From Desulfobacteraceae bacterium (GTDB taxonomy: Bacteria > Desulfobacterota > Desulfobacteria > Desulfobacterales > Desulfobacteraceae), in NCBI GenBank assembly GCA_016744295.1, contig JADGEQ010000031.1:1-64000 (forward strand): a stretch of 64,000 nucleotides of DNA, in the 5' to 3' direction. Below the pieces are notes generated by a model, which saw only the letters and a list, made by a program, of their open reading frames with translations, searched no databases and was not told the origin of the DNA. Both the position numbers and the translations under genes were made by a program. Below, piece by piece: positions 41,097-50,556 of this stretch. The stretch's first letter is position 1, and every line of letters begins with the position of its first letter.

Positions 41097-42530
41097 ATGG
41101 CATTGCGCACAGCAGACGAATATAAACAGGGGTTAAAAGACGGCCGCAGGGTTTTTCTCATGGGCAAAAAGGTTGAAGATGTGACCTGTGATCCCTATAT
41201 CAAGGTAGGGGTTGAAACGGCTGCCTTTGATTTTCTCATGGCCCATGATCCTGCAATGAGAGAAAAGGCAATTATGGCTGATCCTGAAACAGGAGAGGAT
41301 ATCAGTGCCTATTTTGAACTGCCTGATTACCCGGGTCATGTTGCCAAAAGGCACGAACTTATTAAAGCGGCCTGTTATTATGCCCAGGGTGCAATCCCTT
41401 TTGTAAAGGATGTGGGAAGCGATATCATCAACGGCCTTACCGTGGCGGCAAGGCTCATGGGCAATAAAGACTATTTAACGAGAATTAACGATTACAGGTC
41501 CTATTGCGCCAGAAACGATATTTCCATTGCAGGGGCTGTCACTGATGTCAAAGGCGACAGGCTCAAAGGGCCCAGTGAGCAAAAAACCCCTGACTACTAT
41601 TTAAGGGTGGTGGATGAGACCGATGATTCTATTGTTGTATCAGGTGCCAAAGCCCACATCACGGCCGGCCCCTATTGCGACGAAGTTCTTGTGATTCCCT
41701 GCCGGAATCTGACCCAGGCGGATAAAGCCAATGCCGTTTCCTTTGCAATCCCTTTGAATGCTCCCGGCATCACACAGATCTGCAGGCCAAACTTCAGATA
41801 TGAGGATATTCACCACTTCCCCACTTCCCATCCCAAGAGAGGGCATCTTGAGTCCCTGCTTATTTTTGACAATGTAAGCGTCCCCAAAGAAAGGGTTTTT
41901 ATGCTGGGAGAATGGCAGTTTGCCCAGTATGTTGCCTATGCATTTTCAGCTTTTCACAGGTATACGGCAGTGACCTATAAGATCCCCATTCTTGAGTATA
42001 TGACGGGACTTGGCCTACTTGCCGCCGAAGCCAACGGAATTGCGAAGGCCTCCCATATCAAAGAGAGAACCATTGATATGATCAACTATACCGAAACCAC
42101 CAAAGCCCTTGCCAAGGCAGCGTCCATGGACCCCGAGGATTTCGGCGGATCAAAACTTTTTGTGCCCAACAGGCTGACCTCAAACATGGCAAAGCTTCAT
42201 TTTGCCGCCAATTTTCATGAATTTGTCAGAAATATCCAGGATATTGCCGGGGGACTTCTAGTGACCCAGCCCACCTACCAGGACTGGAAGCACGAAGAAC
42301 TGAACCCCTATCTTGAAAAATATATGGGCGGTGCCGGTGAATATACGGCTGAAAAACGTCTCAAGCTCATGAGCATGCTCCATCATATGGTAGCCAGCGA
42401 TTTTGCAGGATGGCACGAGGTCTGCACCATCCATGCAGAAGGCTCTTTTGCAGCCCAGCGGATGATGCTCTATGCGGAAGCCCCCATGGAGATGTACAAG
42501 GAAAAAGCAAGAAAAGTAATTGGCATCTGA
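41097..42530 (+). CDS. AbfD/HpaB-family flavoprotein without Fe-S ligands
   Basis: 477 residues, aligned along its length with 4-hydroxybutyryl-CoA dehydratase (AbfD) and 4-hydroxyphenylacetate 3-hydroxylase: GAVTDVKGDR, VVSGAKAHITAGP, FDNVSVPKERVF, FHRYTAVTYK and DIAGGLLVTQP. In AbfD the 4Fe-4S cluster is held by Cys99, Cys103, His292 and Cys299. By my alignment these read Pro101, Asp105, His287 and Tyr294, so the cluster should be absent while the FAD fold remains. It may be a flavin-only acyl-CoA isomerase or dehydrogenase. GAGGAG precedes the start. Member of the TetR-led operon. Confidence 0.75.
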   Translation: MALRTADEYKQGLKDGRRVFLMGKKVEDVTCDPYIKVGVETAAFDFLMAHDPAMREKAIMADPETGEDISAYFELPDYPGHVAKRHELIKAACYYAQGAIPFVKDVGSDIINGLTVAARLMGNKDYLTRINDYRSYCARNDISIAGAVTDVKGDRLKGPSEQKTPDYYLRVVDETDDSIVVSGAKAHITAGPYCDEVLVIPCRNLTQADKANAVSFAIPLNAPGITQICRPNFRYEDIHHFPTSHPKRGHLESLLIFDNVSVPKERVFMLGEWQFAQYVAYAFSAFHRYTAVTYKIPILEYMTGLGLLAAEANGIAKASHIKERTIDMINYTETTKALAKAASMDPEDFGGSKLFVPNRLTSNMAKLHFAANFHEFVRNIQDIAGGLLVTQPTYQDWKHEELNPYLEKYMGGAGEYTAEKRLKLMSMLHHMVASDFAGWHEVCTIHAEGSFAAQRMMLYAEAPMEMYKEKARKVIGI

Positions 42531-42540
42531 GTATAAAATC

Positions 42541-42568
42541 AGGTTGATAGAATTAGGTTGATAGAATT
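42541..42568 (+). repeat. Tandem 14-bp duplication
   Basis: Two exact copies of AGGTTGATAGAATT in the gap between the AbfD-like and NMO-like genes, followed by a partial third (AGG). No function is evident. Confidence 0.9.
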
Positions 42569-42609
42569 AGGCATCTAAAAAAATCAAAAATTAAGGAGAA
42601 AAAAAGGTC

Positions 42610-43566
42610 ATGTTTAAAACATCTATTTGTGATCTGTTCAATATAAAATATCCCATTATTTTAGGGGGGATGCTCTGGGTGGGCAAAGCCGATCTGGTTG
42701 CAGCGGTATCAGATGCAGGAGGCCTGGGGGTTTTAGGCGCAGGCGGCATGACAATTGAGGAGATCCAATCCGAATTTGAAATCGTAAAAAGTAAAACAGA
42801 CAAACCCTTTGGTGTCAATATCCCTCTGGTAAGGCCTGATTCCCAAGAGATGATTGATGGGGCGATTAAAGCCGGGGCCACGGTGATTGTCACCTCGTCT
42901 GGAAGTCCGAAAAAATTCACCAAAATGATCCAGGAGAGAAACTGTTGTGTCATGCATGTGGTGGCCAATGTCAAATTTGCCCAAAAATGCCAGGAAGCAG
43001 GCGTGGACGCCATAGCCGCAGAGGGGTATGAGGCAGGGGGACATAATGGCCGGGATGAAATCACCACCATGGCGTTGATTCCCCAGATTGTTGAGGCGGT
43101 GGATATTCCTGTGGTTGCCGCCGGCGGTATCGCAGACGGAAAAGGATTTGCAGCCGCTCTCTGTCTGGGTGCCCAGGGCGTACAAATGGGAACACGATTT
43201 GTTGCAGCCCATGAATCTGCAGCCCACGAAAATTTCAAGGAAGCATTATTGAAAATAGATGATAATGGTACCTGCATTACTGGTAGAACCACCATAGGAC
43301 CGACCCGGGCCATAAAAAACCAGCTCACCGACATGATCATCAAGGCGGAAAGCGATGGTGCAAGTTCTGAAGAACTTTTTGAAATGATAGGTGAAGGACG
43401 CTCCATAATGGCCTGTATTGAAGGTGAGTGTGAGCAAGGTTCCATGTACTGCGGTCAGATCGGCGGAAAAATCAAACAACTGAAAACATCCAAACAGATC
43501 ATTGAAGATATTATTGCCCAAGCTCAAATAGTTGTTGAGCAGCTTTCTTTTTTTATTCAATCATAA
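42610..43566 (+). CDS. NMO/FabK-like flavin enzyme
   Basis: 318-residue FMN TIM-barrel protein of the nitronate monooxygenase/enoyl-ACP reductase II family. PIILGGMLWVGKADLVAAVSDAGGLGVLGAG, AEGYEAGGHNGRDE (with the conserved His) and VPVVAAGGIADGKG mark the flavin site. In a beta-oxidation operon of an anaerobe, reduction or isomerisation of an unsaturated acyl-CoA is more likely than nitronate oxidation. AAGGAGAA precedes the start. Confidence 0.8.
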   Translation: MFKTSICDLFNIKYPIILGGMLWVGKADLVAAVSDAGGLGVLGAGGMTIEEIQSEFEIVKSKTDKPFGVNIPLVRPDSQEMIDGAIKAGATVIVTSSGSPKKFTKMIQERNCCVMHVVANVKFAQKCQEAGVDAIAAEGYEAGGHNGRDEITTMALIPQIVEAVDIPVVAAGGIADGKGFAAALCLGAQGVQMGTRFVAAHESAAHENFKEALLKIDDNGTCITGRTTIGPTRAIKNQLTDMIIKAESDGASSEELFEMIGEGRSIMACIEGECEQGSMYCGQIGGKIKQLKTSKQIIEDIIAQAQIVVEQLSFFIQS

Positions 43567-43588
43567 GTTTTCATAACGGAGGCAGCAA

Positions 43589-44965
43589 ATGTCCGGCCCC
43601 AACAAAAAGCCTGAAGAAAATAATTCAAAGAAAAAAGAAAATAATATGAATCTAAAAAATACAAACCCAAAAAATACAAACCGGATCGCCATCATAGACG
43701 GTTGCAGAACTCCTTTTTTACGTTCCGGTACAGGATTTGCCAAACTGATGGGATGGAAGCTTGGATCCTATGCAGTCCAGGGGCTTTTAGCAAGATCCGG
43801 CATCTCCTATGGCCTTATTGACCAGGTGATCATGGGGTGTGTTGCCCCGGATATTGCAACCACTAACATTGCAAGGGAGATCGCCCTGGGTGCAGGCCTG
43901 GCCGAAACTGTGCCCGCCCACACCTGCACGGTTGCCTGTATCTCGGCAAACCAGGCCATTACCAATGGTGCTGCTCTGATCGGGTCGGGTCATGCAGATA
44001 TCATTGTGGCAGGGGGGGTGGAAACCTTTTCCGATGCAGATATCAGGATTTCAAAAAAATATAGAAAATTTTTGCTTGATCTTGGCATGTACAAACGTCC
44101 CAAAACCATTATGGGCAAATTAAAGCTTTTAGAAGGGATGACCCCCCTTGATTTTATCAAACCGGAAAAACCCGCCATCTCGGAATATTCCACCGGAATG
44201 ATCATGGGTGAAAATGCAGACAGGCTCAGCAAAAGGATTGGCATTACCCGGAAACGTCAGGATGTCTATGCTGAGATGTCCCACAAAAGAGCGGTTCAGG
44301 CACAAAATGATGGCCAATTTGACCAGGATATTATCCCGGTTGTCCTGCCCGGAACCGACAAGGTTTTTTATGAAGACAATGGTCCGAGAAAAGATGCAAC
44401 CGCCATGAAGCTTTCCGGCCTTAAACCACCCTTTGATCGGAAAAACGGAACGGTCACGGCAGGAAATTCATCCTTTCTGACCGACGGCGCTTCTGCCGTG
44501 CTTCTCATGGGCGAAACAAAAGCAAAGGAACTGGGACTGACACCCATGGCCTTTATCAAATCCTTTGCCTACTCAGCCCAGGATCCTGTTGAAGAACTGC
44601 TGCTGGGGCCTGTGTTTTCCATGGCAAAGGTGTTGGAAAAGCAAGGATTGTCCTTTGATGATATCGGAGTTCTGGAAATCCATGAGGCTTTTGCCGCCCA
44701 GATGCTGGCCAATATCGACTGTATTGAGTCAGATGAGTTTGGACAAAAGAAACTGGGTCTTTCCAAAAAATTAGGCTCGGTTAACATTAAAAAGCTGAAT
44801 CTTTACGGCGGTTCACTTTCCATAGGTCATCCATTCGGTGCCACCGGGGCCAGGCTTTTAACCACCTGTGCAAGAAGAATGAAAGCTGAAAACCAGCAAT
44901 ACGGCATTGTATCAGGCTGTGCAGCAGGGGCTGTGGGAAATGCCATTCTGCTTGAGAATTCTTAA
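43589..44965 (+). CDS. Acetyl-CoA acetyltransferase (thiolase)
   Basis: 458-residue thiolase. The acylated Cys lies in HTCTVACISANQ, and the second half has EIHEAFAAQM, GGSLSIGHPFGATGAR and the C-terminal CAAGAVGNA with the second active Cys. It cleaves 3-ketoacyl-CoA. The first 30 residues are an unusual Asn/Lys-rich low-complexity tail; a later start is possible, but ACGGAGG supports ATG 43589. It is directly followed by the FadJ-type gene, as in fadI-fadJ pairs. Confidence 0.87.
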   Translation: MSGPNKKPEENNSKKKENNMNLKNTNPKNTNRIAIIDGCRTPFLRSGTGFAKLMGWKLGSYAVQGLLARSGISYGLIDQVIMGCVAPDIATTNIAREIALGAGLAETVPAHTCTVACISANQAITNGAALIGSGHADIIVAGGVETFSDADIRISKKYRKFLLDLGMYKRPKTIMGKLKLLEGMTPLDFIKPEKPAISEYSTGMIMGENADRLSKRIGITRKRQDVYAEMSHKRAVQAQNDGQFDQDIIPVVLPGTDKVFYEDNGPRKDATAMKLSGLKPPFDRKNGTVTAGNSSFLTDGASAVLLMGETKAKELGLTPMAFIKSFAYSAQDPVEELLLGPVFSMAKVLEKQGLSFDDIGVLEIHEAFAAQMLANIDCIESDEFGQKKLGLSKKLGSVNIKKLNLYGGSLSIGHPFGATGARLLTTCARRMKAENQQYGIVSGCAAGAVGNAILLENS

Positions 44966-44985
44966 ACGTGAACGGAGAAAAAGCC

Positions 44986-47112
44986 ATGAAATACCTGAAT
45001 ATTAATAAAACAGATGACAATATACTGATCCTTACTCTGGACTGCCCGGACACCTCTGTAAACATATTTTCATCGGAACTTTTCAAGGAAGTTGAATCCG
45101 TCATAGATGACATAGAAAAAGATGTCAGGATCAAGGGCCTTGTTCTTACCAGTGCAAAAAAGGATACCTTTATTGCAGGGGCTGATCTTGAAGAGATTAA
45201 AAAGATGACGACCAAAGAAGAGGTGACAACCTATGTAAGTCGTGCAAATACACTTTTAAACAGGATAATTGGATGGCCTAACCCTGTTGTCTGCGCCATC
45301 CATGGTTCCTGCATGGGCGGCGGGTTTGAGCTTGCTCTGGCCGCAGATTACAGGATCGCCTCAAATTCCACCAAAACCGTGTTTGCGCTTCCTGAAGTGC
45401 AGTTGGGACTTTTCCCTGCTGCCGGCGGCACCCTGCGGCTCCCCCGACTGATCGGCCTTCCCGAAGCCCTTCCCCTGATTCTGGCAGGCAAACAGATCAG
45501 GGTTAAACAAGCAAAAAAACTGGGGATTGTGGATGAAATTGTTCATCCCCACGGCATGGCAGATGCGGCCGTTAAGATTGCGGTCAGGCTCGGTAAAAAA
45601 AAGATTAATAACAAAAAAATCAAACGCTCAATCATAAACAAAGCCCTTGAAAAATTTAAGGTGGGCCGCACTTTTGTTTTCAGCCAGGCCCAAAAAGGGG
45701 TGATCAAGCAGACCCGTGGTCTCTATCCGGCCCCCCTTGAAATCATAAAGTCCATTCAATACGGTTTTGAAAATACAATTGAAGCCGGGATAAAACAAGA
45801 CATCCAGCGGTTTTCAAAACTGGTTCTTTCCCCGGAGTCAGATGCATTGACCCATCTGTTTTTTGCCATGAACAAGAGAAAAAAGAACCCGATGGAAGAC
45901 AAGGCGATTCAGGTGAAAAAACTGGGAATTCTGGGCGCAGGGCTCATGGGGCACGGCATTGCAGGGGCGTCCACAGATCTTGTGGACACCATACTTTTAA
46001 AGGATACCTCCCTTGAAAATGCAGCCAAGGGAATCAAAGAGGTGACCAAAGGGCTTGCCATCCGGGCAAAATCCGGGGGGATCACAAAATTTGAACAGGA
46101 GAAAATGTCACATAAGCTCATCCCCTGCAAAGATTATACTGGCTTTGCAGGAACCGATCTTGTCATTGAAGCGGTTTTTGAGGACCTAGCGCTAAAGAAA
46201 AAAATTTTGAATGATGTTGAAGCGGTCTGTGGTGAGAAAACCATATTTGCATCCAATACATCTTCTCTTCCCATCACTCAGATTGCAAGGGACTGCAAAC
46301 GTCCTGAAAACGTGATCGGCATGCACTACTTTTCTCCTGTCAGAAGCATGCCCCTTCTTGAGATCATCACAACCGACAAAACAGCGGACTGGGTTACGGC
46401 CACGGCCATTGATTTTGGCATCAAACAGGGAAAAACCTGCATTGTCGTAAAAGACGGGCCGGCTTTTTACACCACCCGCATCCTGGTTCTCATGCTCAAT
46501 GAAGCCATGCTCCTGGTTGAAGAAGGGGTTGATATCCATACCATTGATGATGCCATGATGAAATTCGGATATCCTGTGGGTCCCATCACCCTGGTGGATG
46601 AAGTGGGCATGGATGTCGGGGTCCATGTGGGCGAAGTCATGGAGAAATCCATTAAAGACCGCAACATTAAAACATCCTCTGTGCTGGCTAAATTATATGA
46701 GCAGGGATTTTTGGGAAGAAAAAACAACAAGGGCTTTTACAAGTACAAGGGCAAGGGCAAGGGCGGGAAAAAGCCTGCCAACCTCGACGTCAATAAAATC
46801 CTGAAAACCAAACCGCTTAAAAATGTTGATATTGAAGAGGTCCAGCACCGCGTCAGTCTGGCCATGGTGAACGAGGCGGTGCTATGTCTTGAAGAGGGAA
46901 TCATTGCAACGCCTGAAGACGGTGATGTCGGTGCCATCCTGGGTCTTGGCTTTCCACCTTTCAGGGGCGGCCCCTTTCGGTATGTGGATAGTGCAGGCAT
47001 CGCCTCTATCACATCGAAAATGGAAGAATTGGCCAGAAAATACGGGCCTAGGTTTACACCTGCAAAACTTCTTTTGGATATGACAGACAAAAAGGAAAAG
47101 TTCTACAAATAG
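44986..47112 (+). CDS. FadJ-type hydratase/3-hydroxyacyl-CoA dehydrogenase
   Basis: 708-residue bifunctional beta-oxidation enzyme. The N-terminal crotonase domain has IAGADLEEI, CMGGGFELALAADYRI and ALPEVQLGLFPAAGGT with both catalytic Glu. The dehydrogenase domain starts at KLGILGAGLMGHGIAG (NAD site), with MHYFSPVRSMPLLEI downstream. GGAG is placed eight bases before ATG 44986, which is preferred to an earlier GTG. It forms the fatty-acid oxidation complex with the thiolase just upstream. Confidence 0.9.
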   Translation: MKYLNINKTDDNILILTLDCPDTSVNIFSSELFKEVESVIDDIEKDVRIKGLVLTSAKKDTFIAGADLEEIKKMTTKEEVTTYVSRANTLLNRIIGWPNPVVCAIHGSCMGGGFELALAADYRIASNSTKTVFALPEVQLGLFPAAGGTLRLPRLIGLPEALPLILAGKQIRVKQAKKLGIVDEIVHPHGMADAAVKIAVRLGKKKINNKKIKRSIINKALEKFKVGRTFVFSQAQKGVIKQTRGLYPAPLEIIKSIQYGFENTIEAGIKQDIQRFSKLVLSPESDALTHLFFAMNKRKKNPMEDKAIQVKKLGILGAGLMGHGIAGASTDLVDTILLKDTSLENAAKGIKEVTKGLAIRAKSGGITKFEQEKMSHKLIPCKDYTGFAGTDLVIEAVFEDLALKKKILNDVEAVCGEKTIFASNTSSLPITQIARDCKRPENVIGMHYFSPVRSMPLLEIITTDKTADWVTATAIDFGIKQGKTCIVVKDGPAFYTTRILVLMLNEAMLLVEEGVDIHTIDDAMMKFGYPVGPITLVDEVGMDVGVHVGEVMEKSIKDRNIKTSSVLAKLYEQGFLGRKNNKGFYKYKGKGKGGKKPANLDVNKILKTKPLKNVDIEEVQHRVSLAMVNEAVLCLEEGIIATPEDGDVGAILGLGFPPFRGGPFRYVDSAGIASITSKMEELARKYGPRFTPAKLLLDMTDKKEKFYK

Positions 47113-47114
47113 AT

Positions 47115-47906
47115 ATGGAAAACTATTTTAAAGATAAAAGTTTTATCGTTACAGGTGCAAGTTCAGGTATCGGACGCGCTCTGTCCATACTCCTGGCCCA
47201 AGAGGGCGCAAATGTCGCTATCATGGCCCGGACAGAATCAAAACTTGAACAATTGAAAGCAGGACTTGGAAAAGACCTTTTGATAGTTCCGGGTGATGTG
47301 ACAAGCCAGGAAGACTGTAAAAATGTGGTACAGGCCACAATTGATTCCTACGGCAAACTGGATGGACTGATCCATAATGCCGGTGTCAGCATGCGGGCCA
47401 CTGCCGCTGAAACAAGGGTTCAAACCTATAGGAAGCTTATGGAGGTTAATTTTTTTTCCATGGTTTTTTTATTTCAGGAAGCCCTGGCGCAGATTGAAAA
47501 GACAAAGGGGCATATTGTGGCCGTGTCCAGTATGATGGGGCGGTATTCGACCCAGGAACGATCCGGTTATAATGCCAGCAAACATGCGTTGCAGGGATTT
47601 ATGAACTCTGTCCGTCTGGAAATCATGGACAAGGGTATCCACGTCATGGTGGCAAGTCCCGGGTTTGTAAAAACAAGTGGGTCATTAAATGCATTAACGG
47701 CAGACGGTACTCCCTACGGCAAAATGGATAGTGCTATTTCAGGGGGCCTTGATCCCAAAAAGGCGGCCCAAATAATCCTGTCTGGCATTGAACATCGCAA
47801 GCGGGATGTTTTTCCGGGCGGGCCAAAAGAGAAATTAGGGCTCTTCTTAAGTAAATGGGCGCCCAGCATGCTTGACAAAACCCTTGTTAAATCAAAAATA
47901 AAATAA
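47115..47906 (+). CDS. Short-chain dehydrogenase/reductase 1
   Basis: 263-residue classical SDR: TGASSGIGRAL at the NAD(P) site, HNAGVS, catalytic Ser in AVSSMMG and Y-N-A-S-K. It begins two bases after the FadJ-type gene. An alcohol or 3-hydroxyacyl-CoA oxidation step is likely; substrate unknown. A C-terminal tail of about 30 basic residues could touch the membrane. Confidence 0.85.
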   Translation: MENYFKDKSFIVTGASSGIGRALSILLAQEGANVAIMARTESKLEQLKAGLGKDLLIVPGDVTSQEDCKNVVQATIDSYGKLDGLIHNAGVSMRATAAETRVQTYRKLMEVNFFSMVFLFQEALAQIEKTKGHIVAVSSMMGRYSTQERSGYNASKHALQGFMNSVRLEIMDKGIHVMVASPGFVKTSGSLNALTADGTPYGKMDSAISGGLDPKKAAQIILSGIEHRKRDVFPGGPKEKLGLFLSKWAPSMLDKTLVKSKIK

Positions 47907-47922
47907 ACAGGAGGCCAACCCC

Positions 47923-48753
47923 GTGAAAAATATTAAAGGAAGTATCGCGCTTGTAACCGGTGGATCCAGGGGAATTGGCCCCCATATCGCGCGCTTCCTG
48001 GCAAAAGAAGGGGTAAACATTGCCCTGACCGCCAGGACGAAAAAAGCCCTTGATGAAACCATAGACTCCCTTGCCCCGTTCAATATTGAGGCAAAGGCAT
48101 TTCCGGCCGACCTGACAGATGCCGTATCAAGGACAACGCTTCTTGAAAACATAAAAAATCATTTCGGCCCCATTGATATTTTGATCAACAATGCCGGCAT
48201 GGAATGGGTATGCGCCTATTCCGATATGAGTCCTGAACAGATAAAGACCATGATCCAGACCAATATGATCGCTCCCATGCTTCTTGCACGCATGGTGATC
48301 CCTCAAATGGTTAATCAAAAAAAAGGGCACATTGTCACCATGTCTTCTTTGGGCGGTAAAAAAGGCTCCCCGTACTCTGCCACCTATGCCGGCACAAAAG
48401 CCGGTCTGATCCAGTGGACCAGCGGTATCAGGCAGGAATTGAAAGGAAGCGGTGTCAGTGCTTCGGTCATCTGCCCCGGGTTTGTCTCTGAATCCGGCAT
48501 GTTTGCGGTTTACGAAAAAAAAGCCCCCAAAATTACAGGGGAAACCACCACTGAAAAGGTTGCCCAGGCAGTGATCCGGGCCATTAAAAAAGATATACAG
48601 GAAATTATTGTCAATCCAGGGCTTATCTGGCCCATGGTAATGCTTGATGCCATAGATCCCGGGATCATGTGCTGGGTGCTTCGAAAATTTGGTGTGTATG
48701 ACTTCTATAGAAAACAGGCTGAAGAAAACCAGAGCCGGGAGGAAACTCTTTGA
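47923..48753 (+). CDS. Short-chain dehydrogenase/reductase 2
   Basis: 276-residue classical SDR with TGGSRGIGPHI, NNAGMEW, Ser in TMSSLGG and Y-A-G-T-K. It uses a GTG start behind AGGAGG. Its last base pairs overlap the TTG start of the next gene. It differs from the SDR before it, so the pair probably acts on different intermediates. Confidence 0.85.
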   Translation: MKNIKGSIALVTGGSRGIGPHIARFLAKEGVNIALTARTKKALDETIDSLAPFNIEAKAFPADLTDAVSRTTLLENIKNHFGPIDILINNAGMEWVCAYSDMSPEQIKTMIQTNMIAPMLLARMVIPQMVNQKKGHIVTMSSLGGKKGSPYSATYAGTKAGLIQWTSGIRQELKGSGVSASVICPGFVSESGMFAVYEKKAPKITGETTTEKVAQAVIRAIKKDIQEIIVNPGLIWPMVMLDAIDPGIMCWVLRKFGVYDFYRKQAEENQSREETL

Positions 48754-49727
48754 AAACAGCACTTGTCACAGGCGGCACAGGATTTTTGGGACAAAACCTT
48801 GTACAGCAGCTTATTGATAAGAAGGTTCAAGTTGTTGTCTTTGATTTGAGACCGTCAAAGGCAAGTATGTTCAACTCAAAAAAGGTTCACCTGATTGAAG
48901 GTGATATCCTCGACAGGCAGGCCTGTAATCTTGCCATACCCGAAAAGGTTGATGCGGTGTTCCATTTGGCAGGAAACACCAGTCACTGGAAATATGGGGA
49001 TGATCTTCAGACAAGAATCAATGTCATCGGCACAAAAAATATAGTGGAGGTAGCCCTTAAAAAAAAGGCAAACCGTTTTATCCATACCTCAAGCATTGCA
49101 GCATTCGGGTTTCAGCCGGATACAATCACAGAACAATCCGACTCCACGGCTAAAGGGTCCGGTATCAATTATTTTAGAACCAAATATCTTGCAGAACTTG
49201 AAGTGCAAAAAGGCATCAAAAAGGGGCTTGATGCCGTTATCCTCAATCCGGCCAATATTATCGGGCCCTATGATTCTTCGGGTTGGTCCAGAATGTTCTT
49301 TTTGATCGACAAGGGAAAACTTGCCGGTGCGCCTCCCGGCTCTGCATCCTTTTGCCATGTTCATGAAGTTGCAAAGGCCCATATTACCGCCGTTGAAAAG
49401 GGAAGATGCGGCCATAACTATCTTCTGGGAGGTGCTGATGAGACCTGGCTTGAGTTTACAAATGAAATTGGCAGTATCCTGGGGCGTAAAACCCCGAACA
49501 GACCTGTCCCTTCCTTTGTGTTAAAAACCCTGGGACGTCTATCATCCTGGATATCAGGCCTGACAGGCAGGGAGCCCGACGTGACAACCGAAAAAGCATT
49601 GCTTGTCAGCTCCGATCTTGTCTGTACATCAAATAAAGCAATTAAAGAGTTAGGATTTTCCCCTGTTCCTCTGAAAGCCATGTTAGAGGACTGCTACACC
49701 TGGCTTGTAAGGGAGAAGTTGATTTAA
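48750..49727 (+). CDS. NAD-dependent epimerase/dehydratase-like protein
   Basis: 325-residue extended SDR: VTGGTGFLGQNLVQQ nucleotide site and the YFRTKYLAE catalytic Tyr/Lys. The start is TTG, overlapping the previous stop as TTGA with GGGAGG seven bases upstream, which marks translational coupling. It resembles the enzyme at 38081 and closes the operon. Role probably oxidation or reduction of a ring or chain hydroxyl. Confidence 0.82.
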   Translation: MKTALVTGGTGFLGQNLVQQLIDKKVQVVVFDLRPSKASMFNSKKVHLIEGDILDRQACNLAIPEKVDAVFHLAGNTSHWKYGDDLQTRINVIGTKNIVEVALKKKANRFIHTSSIAAFGFQPDTITEQSDSTAKGSGINYFRTKYLAELEVQKGIKKGLDAVILNPANIIGPYDSSGWSRMFFLIDKGKLAGAPPGSASFCHVHEVAKAHITAVEKGRCGHNYLLGGADETWLEFTNEIGSILGRKTPNRPVPSFVLKTLGRLSSWISGLTGREPDVTTEKALLVSSDLVCTSNKAIKELGFSPVPLKAMLEDCYTWLVREKLI

Positions 49728-49790
49728 TCACAGACTATAGAACAGATAAATGAAAATCATGAGTACGAGGTGTACAAGGAGTATGCGACG

Positions 49791-50555
49791 CTATCCTAAA
49801 AGGCAGACTGCGGGGTTGTTGATGTCCAGCAAGCAGGCAACCAGGCAGTCGTCTACCCCGGTGCATTTTGCGAAAATCCGGTTGGCCATCTCTTGCCCAT
49901 TTTGAACCAGTTGTCGGGTATCTGCCTTATTGAACAGGACAATTTTTTTCATATTTTTTGAACTGTTTTTAAAGAGTCCCTGGGAAGATGCCACCAATGA
50001 GATCAGGTGTTCCGGCCCTATAATCTCCCCGGAACCCAGGTTTGTTACGGCTGAAAAGTGTTCTGGTCTGTGGACGGTTTGACTGTTCATGGGGTTACCC
50101 AGGCAGTCCAGGCCGATACAGCCGATTACCATATCTGTCCAGCCGGGGATCACGGGTTCATGGGCAGCAGGTGCTTTTATCGGCAGCCTTCTTGAGCCAT
50201 CGGCCTCAATGAGAATAAAATCAAAAGAATGATTTTTCCGCACCTCTGCCAGTGTTCCAGGGGTATATCCCTTCAGTTTGTTGGTTTTTGGATCATGGCT
50301 TTTGGCAGCCACCACGATCTGCCCGGCCTTTGGAGGGCATTGGAAGGGTTCCATGGTTTCGTCTATTATCAGCTGGTCATAGGGCTGGCTGCCGCGGTCG
50401 GGATGGAAGATAGCCGTTGTGGTGGTGACCAGTACGGAAAAGTTTTGACCCGCCAGTTCCGTTGCCAGGGCAAAGATCATGGATGTTTTGCCCCCGCCCC
50501 CCACAAAACAAAGCGTCATGCCCTTTGTCAGGGGCAGGGCCTGGGTAATTTGCAT
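49791..50555 (-). CDS. yqeC: YqeC, selenium-dependent hydroxylase accessory
   Basis: 254-residue P-loop protein with FVGGGGKTSMIFALA and LIEADGSRRLPIKAPAAHEPVIP, the signature of YqeC. YqeC is found with selenium-dependent molybdenum hydroxylases and is thought to help build their labile selenium cofactor. It is the last gene of the xanthine-dehydrogenase-type operon and follows the MocA-like gene by one base. ATG 50555 is chosen since conserved residues begin there; the frame is open further upstream. Confidence 0.85.
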   Translation of the reverse strand: MQITQALPLTKGMTLCFVGGGGKTSMIFALATELAGQNFSVLVTTTTAIFHPDRGSQPYDQLIIDETMEPFQCPPKAGQIVVAAKSHDPKTNKLKGYTPGTLAEVRKNHSFDFILIEADGSRRLPIKAPAAHEPVIPGWTDMVIGCIGLDCLGNPMNSQTVHRPEHFSAVTNLGSGEIIGPEHLISLVASSQGLFKNSSKNMKKIVLFNKADTRQLVQNGQEMANRIFAKCTGVDDCLVACLLDINNPAVCLLG

Positions 50556-50556
50556 C

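Noticed and set aside
41097..42530. Canonical 4-hydroxybutyryl-CoA dehydratase
   Set aside because: Three of the four Fe-S ligands are missing in my alignment, so the standard activity is doubtful.
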